DNA from: Chamaelirium japonicum
Taxonomy: Eukaryota; Streptophyta; Magnoliopsida; Liliales; Melanthiaceae
Assembly (NCBI GenBank): GCA_947650365.1
Contig: OX393555.1
Location: 15,922,251 to 15,986,250, forward strand
DNA length: 64,000 bases
Direction of reading: 5' to 3'
Shown here one piece after another: positions 23,036 through 34,283 of the stretch. Position numbers and translations under genes: made by a program. The notes below the pieces were generated by a model. It was not told the DNA's origin. It did no database searches and saw only the letters and a list, made by a program, of their open reading frames with translations. The stretch's first letter is position 1. Each line of letters starts with the position of its first letter.

Positions 23036-23369
23036 TATCCGCCTTCATTGTGTCGACGATGATCGAGGTTCCCGAATGCCTTCGCATCGGCCGGAGATGC
23101 TCACGTTTTGGCCGCCTTCATTGTAAAACGGACCAACCCACAACGAGCCTGGGCGGGCACGTGTCGCACTCAGGCCAAATCACAAGTTTAATGGTGTAAT
23201 CTAGATCGGCTGATCCCCTTGCACCCACCTCATCATTTCGGATTGGGTTACCTTAATCCCGACAGGGTGGTGGGATCAAGAATGGGGTTTTCCCCAAGTA
23301 AACAAGGAAGCTGATAGGGGAGCCCCACTACGTGGAAGAAATCAGACAGAGAAGCTCCCTGGCTCTTAA

Positions 23370-23585
23370 AAAGTGGAAAATGGTTAAAGTTTAATTTGCT
23401 CTCTCATAATTATGCTTTCAAAATCCAATGAAACTAGTTATCACATCAAAAGTGGAAAACGGTGAAAGTATAATTTGTCCTCTCATAATTATGCTTTTAA
23501 AGCCCACTGAAATACATCAAAAGTGAAAAATGGTTAAAGTCTAATTTGTTATCTCATAATTATGCTTTTAAAATTCACTGAAACC
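23370..23585 (+). repeat. three tandem copies of an ~80-bp unit
   Basis: AAAGTGRAAAAYGGTKAAAG followed by CTCATAATTATGCTTTYAAA recurs three times. Confidence 0.85.
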
Positions 23586-23639
23586 CAATAAAACAAAATT
23601 TTTATTGTGATTTCACTGTATGAGATATTATCTCTTTAA

Positions 23640-23870
23640 AAAGTCCATTGATCCGAACTCGGCCCGAGAGTCAACGGCCCGAATACGGCCCAGTCCGGTC
23701 AACGACCTGGCTCGGCCCGAACACACCATGGACCGGGCTGGGGCTGCCACCTAGAGCCCGCAACCCCGACCTGAACCCGACCCAGCTCGGTCAACGACCT
23801 GGCACCGAACACACCATAGGCCGGGCAGGGGCTACCACCTTGAGCCCGCAGCCCAGCCCGATAATTATAA
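23640..23870. repeat. GC-rich duplicated segment with GGCCCGAACACACCA
   Basis: GTCAACGACCTGGC...CACACCATRGRCCGGGC...GGGGCTRCCACC occurs twice (about 23698-23752 and 23790-23842). It is probably part of a hAT MITE; the short frame across it is a repeat artefact. Confidence 0.6.
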
Positions 23871-24089
23871 AAAACTAAAACTGTTACTTTTGAATCTTGG
23901 TTTCAAGTTAACTGACTAAATATCACTTACAAAAATAAATATCACGTAAAACAGACAGTTGAAATATCTTTTGTTGTAGTGCCACGTCAACTGGCTTACT
24001 TGGGGCGTATAGAAGGCGAGATCTAAATCATTTTCCAGTAAACAAAGGGAGTTTCACAGTTGGGTTTATGTACGTGAAATGTTATTATT

Positions 24090-24278
24090 GGAAGAGAAAT
24101 GCTATTTAGCCCGAAGGCTTTCCCGATTCTGCTTAGCCCGATTGACGTGGCAGCCTACAACTGGCGGTGTAAACGATTTAAATGCCGCTAGCGAGTTTCA
24201 GCCACCAATTATATGCTACCATGTCAATCGGACTGGCAAAATTGAGACAACCTTCGGGTTGAATAACATTACTCTTAC
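24090..24278. mobile_element. ~190-bp MITE with ~60-bp terminal inverted repeats
   Basis: Left GAAGAGAAATGCTATTTAGC, right (reverse complement) GTAAGAGTAATGTTATTCAA; both continue CCCGAAGG and CCGATTGACRTGGYAG. Confidence 0.65.
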
Positions 24279-24621
24279 TAGAAATATCTCTATCTCTATA
24301 GATAGTTAAACAGGTCGTGCAGGGCCAAGCCCGGGCCAGTCCGAAAATAATAAATCCGGACCTGACTTGTTGACAGAAAAGAGACGAGCCTATTGGTCTA
24401 GGTGCCTTTCTGGGAGGACCTAATTGACAGACCTACGCCCTAGAGAGTTATCACTAAATTCCCTCGAAAAAAAAAGGAGTGTGATTTCAAATCACCTATT
24501 AATCAGTCAGAAGTGTTCAATGAACCCTATTAATGAAAATCAAATCTCCCCTCTCTTTGCCTCTTTCTTATTTCTCTCTCTAAATAACCCCCCCTGGCGC
24601 CTGCCGATCCTTCCTCTCTTT

Positions 24622-24875
24622 CCAAGCCAGATTCGTGGTCACCGAATGGCAAAGTGCGGAAAAACAACAGCAAATCGTCCATTAAACTCCCTTTAAAAGA
24701 AGGAAATGCGTAAATGCCCCATTCATCCCCCTTTCCTCTCTCTCTCTCTCCAGATTCGTGGTCACCGAATTGCAAAGTGCTGAAAAACAACAGCAAACCG
24801 TCCATAAAGCCCCCTTTAAAAGAAGGAAATCCGTAAGTGCCCCATTCACCCCCCCTTTTTCTCTCTCTCTCTCCA
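24622..24875 (+). repeat. 124-bp tandem duplication
   Basis: Two copies of CCAGATTCGTGGTCACCGAA ... AAAAACAACAGCAAAYCGTC ... CTTTAAAAGAAGGAAAT start at about 24626 and 24750. Each ends in a CT-run. Confidence 0.88.
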
Positions 24876-25017
24876 GCGTTTTCCAGCCGGTGACAGACGT
24901 CAGATACAAGGCAATTGGGGGAAATTGCTATTCAGCCATCCTGGTTTTCATCCGGATCCAGCCATCCTCATATGACACGTGGCACTGAATCCTGTTCACA
25001 GCCGCCCATACTAAGGA

Positions 25018-25158
25018 AGATGCTATTTGAACATACTATGGGACATACTCCATGACAAATGGCGGTGGCGGTCGACAAGTGCCCGTGCTCGGTGCAAACC
25101 CCGGTACACTTGTCTGATATCTCCCCCCCCCCACGGCCCCCCAGTATATTCAAATTGT
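25018..25158. mobile_element. small MITE-like inverted repeat
   Basis: GATGCTATTTGAACATACT at the left and its imperfect complement AGTATATTCAAATTGTAG at the right. Confidence 0.4.
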
Positions 25159-25299
25159 AGTGCTCAGGCTCTCGAATGATGATCAGCCAAAGGGATGGTT
25201 CTGATCTGGTGCCACATCAAGATAACCCTAGCGTGATGGAATTGTAAATGAAAAATGCATGGAGTGCGCGCACACACACACACGCCCACACATGCACAT

Positions 25300-25480
25300 A
25301 TTTAGGAGTGCACACGGTTCAGTTTGGGTTCGGAATAAAACAGTAATCGAACTGATCCTAACGGTTCTTGTAAATTTAAAACCGAACCGTTAGGAGTATA
25401 AAACCCGACCGGACCGAACCATACAAATTTGGTTCGATTTAGTTCAATCCGGTTCCAACGGCTCTAGGGTTTAGAGAGAT
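25300..25480. repeat. degenerate hAT-like MITE rich in GGTTCGG/CCGAACC
   Basis: AGGAGTGCACACGGTTCAG near the left and GGTTCCAACGGCTCTAGGG near the right; no clear TSD. Confidence 0.4.
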
Positions 25481-25514
25481 GCTAGGATTCCTTTTGACAA
25501 TAACGGTGGAAAGG

Positions 25515-25712
25515 AAAATACTAATTACCCCCCAAGCTAAAGCGGACTCATTCATACAGAATGATGTGTGAGATCACAGCCGTCCGTTTCACCCAGCCCC
25601 AACCAGTGAATCGCACTCAGCCGGGGGAACTGCAGGAAAGGGAGGCTGTGATTGGATGCCACGTCATTCTGTGTAAAGCTGTCGGTACGAAAAACATTTC
25701 TCCGGTGAAAAC
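25515..25712. mobile_element. second member of the 21.4-kb MITE family
   Basis: It shares AACCAGTGAATCGCACTCAG, TGGATGCCACGTCATTCTGT and similar ends with 21440-21625. Confidence 0.6.
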
Positions 25713-26114
25713 TGAAACCCTGCGACGGTCAGCCTCATCACGCCACACCACACCACCTGACTGTTCTGACACCCTGCGACGTCAACTAACGGCGACCGAC
25801 AGTGACAGACGGCGTCTAAACGGCGGTCATCTCCGGTCAAAATAAACCGCTCGATCGCTCGTCCTCCCCCACCGCGTGATCTCCGGCGTCGATCCAACAC
25901 GCCTTCCTTCGCATGGATTCCGGGTCCAACTCATCCGCTAGATCCTGTCGTACCACGTGTGCCGCCTCCAGCGCCGGTTGGTCTCTGGACGGAGTGGGCC
26001 CGCTTGATGACCTGGCGCTCATCTATTGGGTGGTACCGCTAATCACGGTTTAGGATTCTAATCACGGTTCGACAGCAAGGGGGTGAGATGTACGGACCAC
26101 GCGCCTAATCCGTC

Positions 26115-26122
26115 GTATATAA
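26115..26122 (+). promoter_or_regulatory. candidate TATA box of the GT106 gene
   Basis: TATATAAT lies about 410 bp upstream of the chosen ATG, followed by a CT- and GC-rich stretch that would be the 5' untranslated region. It is the only good TATA match in the 25.7-26.5 kb upstream DNA. Confidence 0.4.
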
Positions 26123-26532
26123 TCCACCGACGCCCCCCGTCCTCACGATTCGATGGGGGGGCTCGGCTCTGCGATCTCCGCCACCGGACCCCTGTTCTCG
26201 CCGCCCATCTCCGCCGAGATCCGCCTCTGAGCCGCCAAATCCGGTGCTTGGATCTCCGCTTATCCAAGAAGTGGGTGATCTTCTGCCGGTCGGTGGTCGA
26301 CGCAGGGTTGCTGAATGCGGTTACAGGACGGAAAGAAAGTTGAGTTTTGGGGATTTTTTCGTTGGATTTCTCGGTGGAGGACGGTGTTTGGTTGAGGGGG
26401 CTACTGATTTCAGAATAAAAATCCCGTCTTGCTCGTCTCGAAAGACGTTAAGGCGGGGGCGGAGAGGAGGGTGCTGGTCTGGGGGATTCAGGGTTGCTGT
26501 GCATGAGGGGCGGAGATTGCTGCGTTTCGGCG

Positions 26533-27500
26533 ATGTGCAAGGTTGAGAGGTCGCCGGGATCCGAGTACGGGGAGGCGCTGATGGGCCTGAAACCGGGGTG
26601 CGAGGTGAAGGTGGAGAAGCTGAAGGGGGGGATGGCGTCGAGGTCCCGGGTGAAGCCGTGGATGATCCGGGCGACGACCACCGTGCTGCTGTGGACGTGC
26701 GTCCTCCAGCTCACGGCGCTCGGGGAGATGTGGGGGCCGAGGGCCCTCAAAGGGTGGCCCTCCTGTTTCACCCCTCCCTATTCGCCCCTCCCCGTCAAGC
26801 CCTCTTCGGCCGGGGAGACTGCTGCCTCTCCGGCCGTGGAGAAGATTGCGCTCCCGCCAAAAAGTGAGTTCTCCCCCCCCCCCCCCCCCCCCCCCTCCCC
26901 CCCCCCCCCCACCCTGCTCATCTTGATCCATGGTCCTTGCATTTTTGAGTTTTACACCCAAAATAAAATAAAAAGAAAGGATTAGCTAGGGATTTTTATT
27001 TTTGGGAGGAAATTTGCTACATTTCTCAATTCTTTGTATTATTTAATTTAATGAAGAACCCAAAAATTAACTACATTTCTTAAAATTTTGTATTATTTGA
27101 GTCGATGCAATTTGTATAGATTTGTAATTTGATCCCGGTTCACGGGCGTATCTCTTCCTATCTTACAATTAATGAAAACCCAAATCAATCCCGGTCCGAT
27201 AAAGGATTGGGTAGTCTGGTCATGAACCTGTTAGGGCTTGATTGATGTGCTGAAGGTTCTCTTTGTAGATTGAGAATTTTCCCGGATGAACTAGCTTTGT
27301 GCTGGCAATGGTTTTTCCATGCCTGCAATGTTTGTTTTGTGAATGTGCTTGCTGCTCTTGTGCACCAATATGATGGAATCTTTACCTCTTTGATTGCACT
27401 GATCTTTGCTAAATAGAGATAATCATGAGCAATTTCTGTCATCCATTTATCATAAGCTATCTCACTTAGTTTCTATCCAAGGCCTAGTGCCCCCGAAAAG

Positions 27501-27558
<58 letters not shown>

Positions 27559-30500
27559 CAAACCATTTTCGTTCATTATCATTAATTAGTCTCTCTCAAA
27601 GTTTCCCAAAATAATGTTGACTATATCCATCTTTGTTGGCTTAGTTCCACATTGGCTAGGGAGCTGGGTGGTGGTGTCTTCATATACCCTCTGTGGTCCT
27701 CGCTTTACGACCCAGGTTTTGGGGCGAGAGGGTGTCTAACAATCTTAACATCCTCAACTCCACTATATGCATTTATGTTCGTGGCCCCTCGCCACCGCTA
27801 AAATTTCTAAAGCAGACAATTGCACTGGTTCTGCCTTTGGTAGACATGAATATGCTCACATTGCTTGGACAATATATTTTTATCTTAGTCTTGATTCATT
27901 AAAGCTGTCTTCTTTTTTCCTTAGGAATTTATAAGAACAATGGCTATCTGATGGTTTCTTGCAATGGTGGGCTTAATCAGATGCGAGCAGCGGTAAGCAT
28001 TTAATAATTTCAGTCATGGTCCATTGTATACTAGGACTAATCTAGTGCAATGCACGGACGATTGTGATCCTGCTCTACCGGATCACAAGATTGCACTTCC
28101 AGCATCAATTCTATCTCCCCACCCTATAGAAAGAGAAAGAGAGTAAGCGAGGAGGGTTTAATTATAAAAAAACTTAAAGAGAGAGAGAGAGAGGGGGGGG
28201 GGGGGGGGGAATGGAAGGATGCCACATGGCACCAAAAGCCTCCGGGCTATTAGTATTTTATAGATATGATCATTGACATGCCGGCTGCATATCTGCATCT
28301 CACAAACCCATCTTACATCCTCTGATGCTGCGCCACCTCTTGCAGATTTGTGATATGGTTGCTATTGCGAGATATTTGAATGTGACACTAATAGTACCGG
28401 AGTTGGATAAAACCTCATTCTGGGCCGATCCCAGGTATATTGGTTTCTTCAATCACATGTCCTGATTTTTAGGTTAAACGAAATATCCCGTGGGGTTTAT
28501 TTGTCCGTGAATTTTTGAAATTTTTGTGCAATTTTTTGTATCTCTAATGAATCTATAATCTTTTTCCATTGCCAGTGAGTTTCAGGACATATTTGATGTG
28601 GACCATTTTATCACCTCGTTAAGAGACGAGGTTCGGATTTTGAAAGAACTGCCCCCGAGGTTGAAGAGTAGGGTTGATCTTGGGATGTTATATTCAATGG
28701 CACCTGTTAGTTGGTCTAACATGACTTATTACCTACATCAGGTCAGTCTCTTTCTAGCGAAATACAACATCAGTTTTTTTTTTTTGAGGGGTAAAAAATA
28801 CGACATTAGTTTCTCTTCATGAACAGTTTAGTGAAGAGGCTAACGGTTGTATTTGTTTTGCGAGCAGGTTCTTCCTTTGATACAGAAGTACAAGATCGTG
28901 CACTTGAATAAAACTGATGCTCGGCTCGCTAATAATGGCCTGCCTCTGGAGATTCAGAAACTGCGTTGCCGAGTAAACTACTCCGCTCTGAGATTCACCT
29001 ATCAAATCGAAGAACTGGGCAAGAGAGTGATCAGAATGTTGCGTCACGATGGCCCTTTCCTCGTCCTCCACCTCCGGTACGAAATGGACATGTTAGCTTT
29101 CTCAGACACTAGATCGCGTGTTACTGACGAGGAGGCAGAGGAGCTGACGAGAATGAGGTGAAGGATTCTTCTTTTCATTATTATTTGGCCTTGTTTCGAT
29201 AGGATTCCTATTCTGGGATTCTTGGATCCCAGAATCCCAGAATACCAAAAAAGGGTTCCGGAGCCTCGATTTTGGGCTCCAGAAAAATTCTCCTTGGGAG
29301 TCCATTTGGGCTCTCCAAAGAACTCTTATTGGGATCTAGTTGTATCCAACAGGCTCTCTGCCCCTTTTCGGGATTCTGGGCTCCCAGAATCCCAGATTCG
29401 GACTTCCGGAGTGTACCCAAATAGGTTCACTGTGTTTGTTCTTCTGTGTATTTTATTCCACCCAAGAATTTGATGATTGAAACTTTGGAAACCTTTTTGA
29501 GTTGTACTCTGAATGTTTGTGAGATTGCGATCTGACAGATATGCTTATCCTTGGTGGAAAGAGAAAGTCATAGACTCTGACCTGAAAAGGAAAGATGGTC
29601 TTTGCCCGTTGACACCAGAGGAGACTGCTCTTATACTTAGGGCATTGGATATTGATCGCAGCATACGGATATACATCGCGGCTGGAGAAATTTATGGTGG
29701 ACGAAGGAGAATGTCCAGCCTCTCTGCGGCTTATCCAAATGTGGTCAGTAGCTTGAAGAACTTCGATTTTTAAGCACGCAATTTCTGTTCCTTCTTTACC
29801 AATTGTGTTAGCATTGTGAGACAGGTGAGAAAGGAGACGTTGTTGGAGCCTACGGATCTTCAATTTTTCCAGAACCACTCCTCTCAAATGGCAGCGTTAG
29901 ATTATTTGGTCTCCTTGGATAGCGACATCTTTGTTCCTACATATGATGGCAACATGGCCAAAGTTGTCGAAGGCCATCGCAGGTATGCTCTCCCATTTCT
30001 TTTATTGGAAGTTTTGGCTTAAGCCCTTGTTTGATAGCCCTGAAACGGGATCCGCGTACCCACGTTTCAACGTTTTACCATAATTCGTATGTTTGATAAT
30101 GCTGAAGCCGTTTCGCTTGGACCCACTTTTTATCAAAATCATGAAAAATTCCATCACAGCCCAAGGCTCAGATAGTATTTTTCAGCGAAACCCATTGCAG
30201 CGGTGCACGTTTCAGTAAAACTGCCATCCGCTCCGAGTTCCAGATCAGCGTTATCAAACAAGGGCTAAATGTCTACTGTTAAGCACACCGCTGTTCTCAT
30301 GCGTCTTATCGATTAGGATCTCAGGTGCATGCTTTTGAATAGGAAACAAACTGTTGATGTCATCCACAAAATTTTCAGTTTAAGGCTGTCTTCCAATGGT
30401 GCTTTTGTTAAGTTTGGTGACGATGACCCTCAAACTTAGGACTTAAGAGAGTAATTTCACACCCATGGGTGCTTCTACTGTATATGTTCTGAAGAGAGAG

Positions 30501-31411
30501 GGTTCCTGTAATTCTTAATACTTGTTTCGATTAAAAAGTTCCATTCTTTTTTTAGCAGATAGCATGTGTGTGCGCGCGCGCATGCCCTGATGCAAGCTGA
30601 GAACTTCTAACTGACGAAGGATAGCGAGGATAGTTACCAAGTCGGAAGTCAAGAAAAAATTGGCTAGGGGAGAAGTCGGAAAAAAAATCGGGATTACAAA
30701 AAAATTTAAAATATATTTATATATTGATGTTCCACCAAGTTTTTCGAGCAGTACAGACAGGATGAAAATATGATTAATAGGAATTAAAATGCATAAATTG
30801 GGATTAAATGTTGGAAATCAGGATTTTTCACAAAATCGTGACTTTGCTAAAAATCAGGAAAGAGTGACGTCGCGAACGTTTACTGAAAAAGTCTTAATTT
30901 AATCGTGACTTATTAAAAGTATAGAAACAATTTTAAGTGTTAGAAACCATCAGAATTCTTGTTCCTGGAGGACACATCTAGAGAGGGAAAGCCGGAGGGT
31001 TACTGTAGGTCGAAGAGTCACAAAGCCGACTAGCCGAGTATATGAGTGCTCCTCCCACTTGTTCAGATACTTTTTAATGCATGAAGCCTTCATGTTATTC
31101 AGACTTCATATTTTCTGTCTAAAGGGTTTTCTAATCCTCTTCTCTTCATGCTCTAATGTTTCAGATACTTGGACTTCAGGAAGACCTTTCTCTTGGATAG
31201 GAAGCTCCTAGTAGAGCTGATAGACCAGTACAATAATGGGTTTTTGGGCTGGGATGATTTCTCATCATTGGTGAAGGAAGCCCATGTGAATCGCATGGGA
31301 ACACCCACAAGGAGGGCGGTGATTCCCGACCGGCCCAAGGAAGAGGATTACTTCTACGCCAACCCCCAGGAGTGCCTTCCGCCGCTTGATGACGAACCAT
31401 GGACCATTTGA
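26533..31411 (+). CDS. RRT: GT106 / plant O-fucosyltransferase-like protein, RG-I rhamnosyltransferase type (8 exons)
   Basis: Exons: 26533-26863, 27925-27992, 28346-28434, 28576-28741, 28868-29157, 29539-29743, 29825-29982, 31165-31411. All introns are GT-AG and every phase closes, giving 517 residues, the usual family length. The start MCKVE matches the family better than the in-frame ATG at 26503. Residues 1-43 are cytosolic; 44-64 are one hydrophobic anchor (type II membrane protein, Golgi expected). Conserved blocks follow: [34 protein letters not shown] (GGLNQMR 125-131), the HLRYE motif (286-290), YPWWKEK, the [11 protein letters not shown] block, [20 protein letters not shown], and a C-terminus with [12 protein letters not shown]. 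Family knowledge: Arabidopsis RRT1-4 add rhamnose to rhamnogalacturonan I; other members have other sugar acceptors, so the substrate is inferred. Oddity: FSDTRSRVT (296-304) replaces the usual FSGCTHGCT-like segment. The frame is otherwise intact. Confidence 0.9.
26871..26910 (+). repeat. poly-C tract just inside intron 1
   Basis: About 40 bases, nearly all C, start seven bases after the exon 1 splice donor (AAA|GTGAGT). Confidence 0.95.
27505..27555. repeat. (CT)n microsatellite in intron 1
   Basis: About 25 uninterrupted CT units. Confidence 0.97.
27629..27746 (+). mobile_element. solo LTR of a TRIM in intron 1, with TSD
   Basis: The LTR is 27634-27741 (108 bp, TGTTGGCTTAG ... GGGTGTCTAACA), flanked by perfect 5-bp repeats atctt (27629-27633, 27742-27746). 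It is the same family as the TRIM at 33249-33594, in the opposite orientation. A solo LTR arises by recombination between the two LTRs of a full element. Confidence 0.9.
28130..28212. repeat. GA-rich tract and poly-G run in intron 2
   Basis: AGAGAGAGAGAGAGAGG followed by about 17 G. Confidence 0.9.
29187..29435. mobile_element. MITE-like element in intron 5 (ends approximate)
   Basis: Self-complementary phrases GGGATTCTTGGATCCCAGAA / TTCTGGGCTCCCAGAATCCC and terminal CTTGTTTCGATAGG / CCCAAATAGG suggest a Harbinger- or hAT-like MITE. No clean TSD was found. Confidence 0.5.
30020..30268. mobile_element. Harbinger/Tourist-type MITE in intron 7 with TAA target duplication
   Basis: The element is 30023-30265 (243 bp). 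The terminal inverted repeats are GCCCTTGTTTGATAGCCCTG and (reverse complement) GCCCTTGTTTGATAACGCTG. The TSD taa lies at 30020-30022 and 30266-30268. A three-base TWA TSD with GSCCTTGTTT ends is diagnostic of PIF/Harbinger MITEs. Confidence 0.88.
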
Positions 31412-31626
31412 ATCCTCGTCCTGGTACTATATTTTCTCGATTCCTACTCATGGATTCTGATGAAGTGAGCTGGAAATGGAGAAGGGTTCGCGTCCGAGGG
31501 ATGGAAGTAGATGAGCTGAGAAGTCAGCGAGTCGGAGGTGGAATTCAGAGGCTGCTGGTAACATATACAAATTTAAGATAGCTTTATTTATATTCTTCCA
31601 AATAAGATTGATTCTTGTATAGAAGG

Positions 31627-31657
<31 letters not shown>

Positions 31658-31979
31658 GGGTGGGGAGAGCAGAGAGAACATCCTTTCTTGCCCATTGCGG
31701 GGAAATGCCAGCTTCTGAGCTTCATGTACAACACAAGAGCTTGAAATAGAGAGCTTATAATTTTCTGGGAGGTCAGTTCTTTCTGCATCTCTGAGAATTT
31801 TGATCATCCAAGGTGTCTCTTGTTACTGTTACTGCAACTTCCTTTTATCCCTGGCTCCTATTTTTGTTTCTTGGAATGGTATCTTATCGATCCATGAAAT
31901 AAAATATCGAGATATTTCGCAAATTTTTTCGTAATCTCTCTTTTTTTTTTCTGGGACCGAAATGAAAGATAGGCACTAT
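31412..31979 (+). other. 3' untranslated and downstream region of the GT106 gene
   Basis: It contains a ~28-bp poly-G run at 31629-31660 and AATAAAA at 31901-31907, a weak polyadenylation-signal candidate. No other gene is seen. Confidence 0.5.
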
Positions 31980-32410
31980 TGTTGAGCGGATAGTCTCACA
32001 TCGACTAAGAGGTGGGAATTCCACTTCTCCATATACTACTTGTCCCCTTCCTCTCACAATCAGTTTTGAGAGAGTACAAGATTAGTGACTTGGTATCAAA
32101 GCATGGCCGATCCCGTCTTCCATTCATGTGATCACGTGCCATTTGTTGCCGCCTCTTTCTCTGTGTTCGGGTAGTCCCCGTTGAAATACGTTCTGCGTGT
32201 GTGCGGGTGTTGAACAAAGTCTTACATCAGATAAGGGGTGGTAGTTCCGCACCTTCATACACCTTAAAAATCGGTTTTGAGGGAGCATTAGATCAGTGAC
32301 TTGGTATCAGAGCAGGGACCCCTCCATCTCCCCTCGTGTGATCCCGTCTCCCTTTCATGTGGTACCGTGCCACATTGCTGCCTCTTCTCCGCATGCGGAT
32401 AAGTCCCTGG
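31980..32410 (+). mobile_element. TRIM-like tandem array (two LTR-internal units)
   Basis: Two ~215-bp units start TGTTGAGCGGATAGTCTCAC (31980) and TGTTGAACAAAGTCTTACAT (32208). Each runs through ATCRGTTTTGAG and GTGACTTGGTATCARAGCA, a tRNA-Met primer-like site, then GATCCCGTCT and CGTGCCA. The LTR-internal-LTR-internal order is that of a recombined TRIM. No frames are visible. Confidence 0.6.
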
Positions 32411-32529
32411 AAAACAAATCAGTTTATAAAATTTTGTGCAAAAATGTCACTTTTTCAAGACACCGAAATGGTAAATAAAATGTGGGGATGTTTCCCCACC
32501 TACTGGTGGTTTCCTGTTCAGTGTCGGCA

Positions 32530-32600
32530 TGTAGTGCCTCTCGGAGGTCCGTTTGTGACCTCCCCTCTGAAATATACCAAAAAAAAAAATGTGGGGATGT
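32530..32600 (+). repeat. GGAGGTCCGTTTGTGACCTCC retroposon-like end with A tail
   Basis: Same terminal phrase as 20150-20200 (minus strand) and 17755-17800, again followed by an A-run. Confidence 0.45.
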
Positions 32601-33248
32601 TATTCTTTCGGCTCCATCTCATAATTTGTGCCCCGCAAGGACTTGAACTACATAACCAACAAGGTACATCTCCCTATCTGCCAGTTGGTCTTTTAGGTTT
32701 CTTGGCATGTTCCTGTTTTGTCAAGTTGCGTCGGTCAAGTTTCTGGTGCCAACTTGGGGGTTTCTGTTAGGTTTCCAGACGGCAGTCGATCGAGAAATTC
32801 TCGTCAGTCTTATTAGTCGATCCAATCTTTTTGCGATATGACGACAATGATGGTGGTGATGATTGTTCATCCAAGGACATCACGGTCGTCTTTCGGGTGT
32901 ATCGAGAAATATCTAGGGATGCATTTATACATAGGCGACATGTGCATTGATACCCAAAGACTCTACATACATACATTAAGCACAGCTAGGTGCCCAAGAT
33001 TCCCTAAAATACCAATGTATCTGATTTCTTGTGTCTCCTCCTCACATGCTGCAACGTTCCTTTCAAATACTGATTCAAATCAGCATTGGATTGCGTGTCG
33101 GTTTATATTAAGAGGCCGGTTAATCTATCTATCTAAAATATAAAACGGAGAGTCCTAACGTGGCACCCTCGAAAAAACCCTTCTTTCCTTCTCCCATTAA
33201 GTGCCACATGTCCCCCTCGTCTTCAGAGGGCACTCCGGGGGCCGGCCT

Positions 33249-33594
33249 TGTAGATACCCTCTCGCCCCAAAACCCGGGTCGTAAGGGAAGGTCCACCAGA
33301 AAGTATTTAAGCACGCCATCACCCAGCCCCTAACCAATGTGGGACTAAACCCAACAATCCCCCCCTCACACGAGGCTAGGGTTGAACCAACTGCCAGCCC
33401 CCCTCTCGTGTGGCAGGCGACAGGGGAGGAGGACACTCCGGTCTGACTAGATCCGAACTGGGCGGCAACCTGACTCTGATACCATTTGTAGATACCCTCT
33501 CGCCCCAAAACCCGGGTCGTAAAAGAAGGTCCACCAGAGGGTATTTAAGCACACCATCGCCCAGTCCCTAGCCGATGTGGGACTAAACCCAACA
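33249..33594 (-). mobile_element. complete TRIM retrotransposon (346 bp)
   Basis: The LTRs are 33249-33356 and 33487-33594 (108 bp each, few differences; minus strand TGTTGGGTTTAGTCCCACAT ... GGGTATCTACA). The 130-bp internal part begins on the minus strand with AAATGGTATCAGAGTC (tRNA-Met primer site) and ends with the purine tract GAGGGGGGGAT. It has no coding capacity. The flanks ggcct and ggtcc do not form a clean TSD. The same family gave the solo LTR in intron 1 of the GT106 gene. Confidence 0.9.
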
Positions 33595-34283
33595 GGTCCG
33601 GCCTCGGCCGGGGGATCACACCAGTGAGTAAATCTAATAGGGGATATGATCAGCATTGTATATCAGACTCCAGAGAGGGAGCAAAACCATGTCACGGGCT
33701 GAAGCCAGATGAGACAATGGCTTTGCCTTGAAGCTAAGGATATCTGGTGGTCCTTGCTCACTTACCTGGAAATCCAGGTGGGCCCCACTTTTTGAAGATC
33801 TGGATTGTTGTGGCAGTGTATATATGTGTGGTGGTCCTTACCTACGTGGAATTCATGTGGGCCCCACTTCAACTCAACAATCTACTGGTGGGGTCAGCTG
33901 TTGATGTTCCAATGAGTTGACCTTTTGTCTCTGATTATCATTGGAGGCTCTGTATGCACCCATGGACCATGGTTCTAGTGTCCGCACCCATGGATTTTAT
34001 ATATTTAGATATTGTCCGAACCCTAACCTACATCGAGAAGATGTTGGTGGTCACATGCCGACATTATAAGGACAATGCTGTATGACATAAGGCATCCAAC
34101 CAATATTACCATTGCATTGTCGGATTGTGGCCATCGGCATTGCCGATCGAGATGAGTTAGGGTTCAGACGAAAAAGAAGAGGACGAGGAGGACGGATGAG
34201 GAGGAGGAAGGTGGAGGGAGACGGAGTGCGCTAGATCGGCGTCATAAAGGAGCGGCGAGATGGAGTGGGTCATACAGGGAAGA
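33595..34283. other. intergenic DNA, no gene seen
   Basis: Repeated phrases TGGTCCTTRCYYACSTGGAA and GGTGGGCCCCACTT occur twice (33745-33880). Otherwise unremarkable. Confidence 0.6.

Noticed and set aside
26448..26961. Long antisense frames over exon 1 of the GT106 gene
   Set aside because: High GC creates open frames on the other strand; the sense exon has clear homology and splice phase.
33244..33599. Target-site duplication for the complete TRIM
   Set aside because: Flanks ggcct and ggtcc match at only three of five bases; not claimed.
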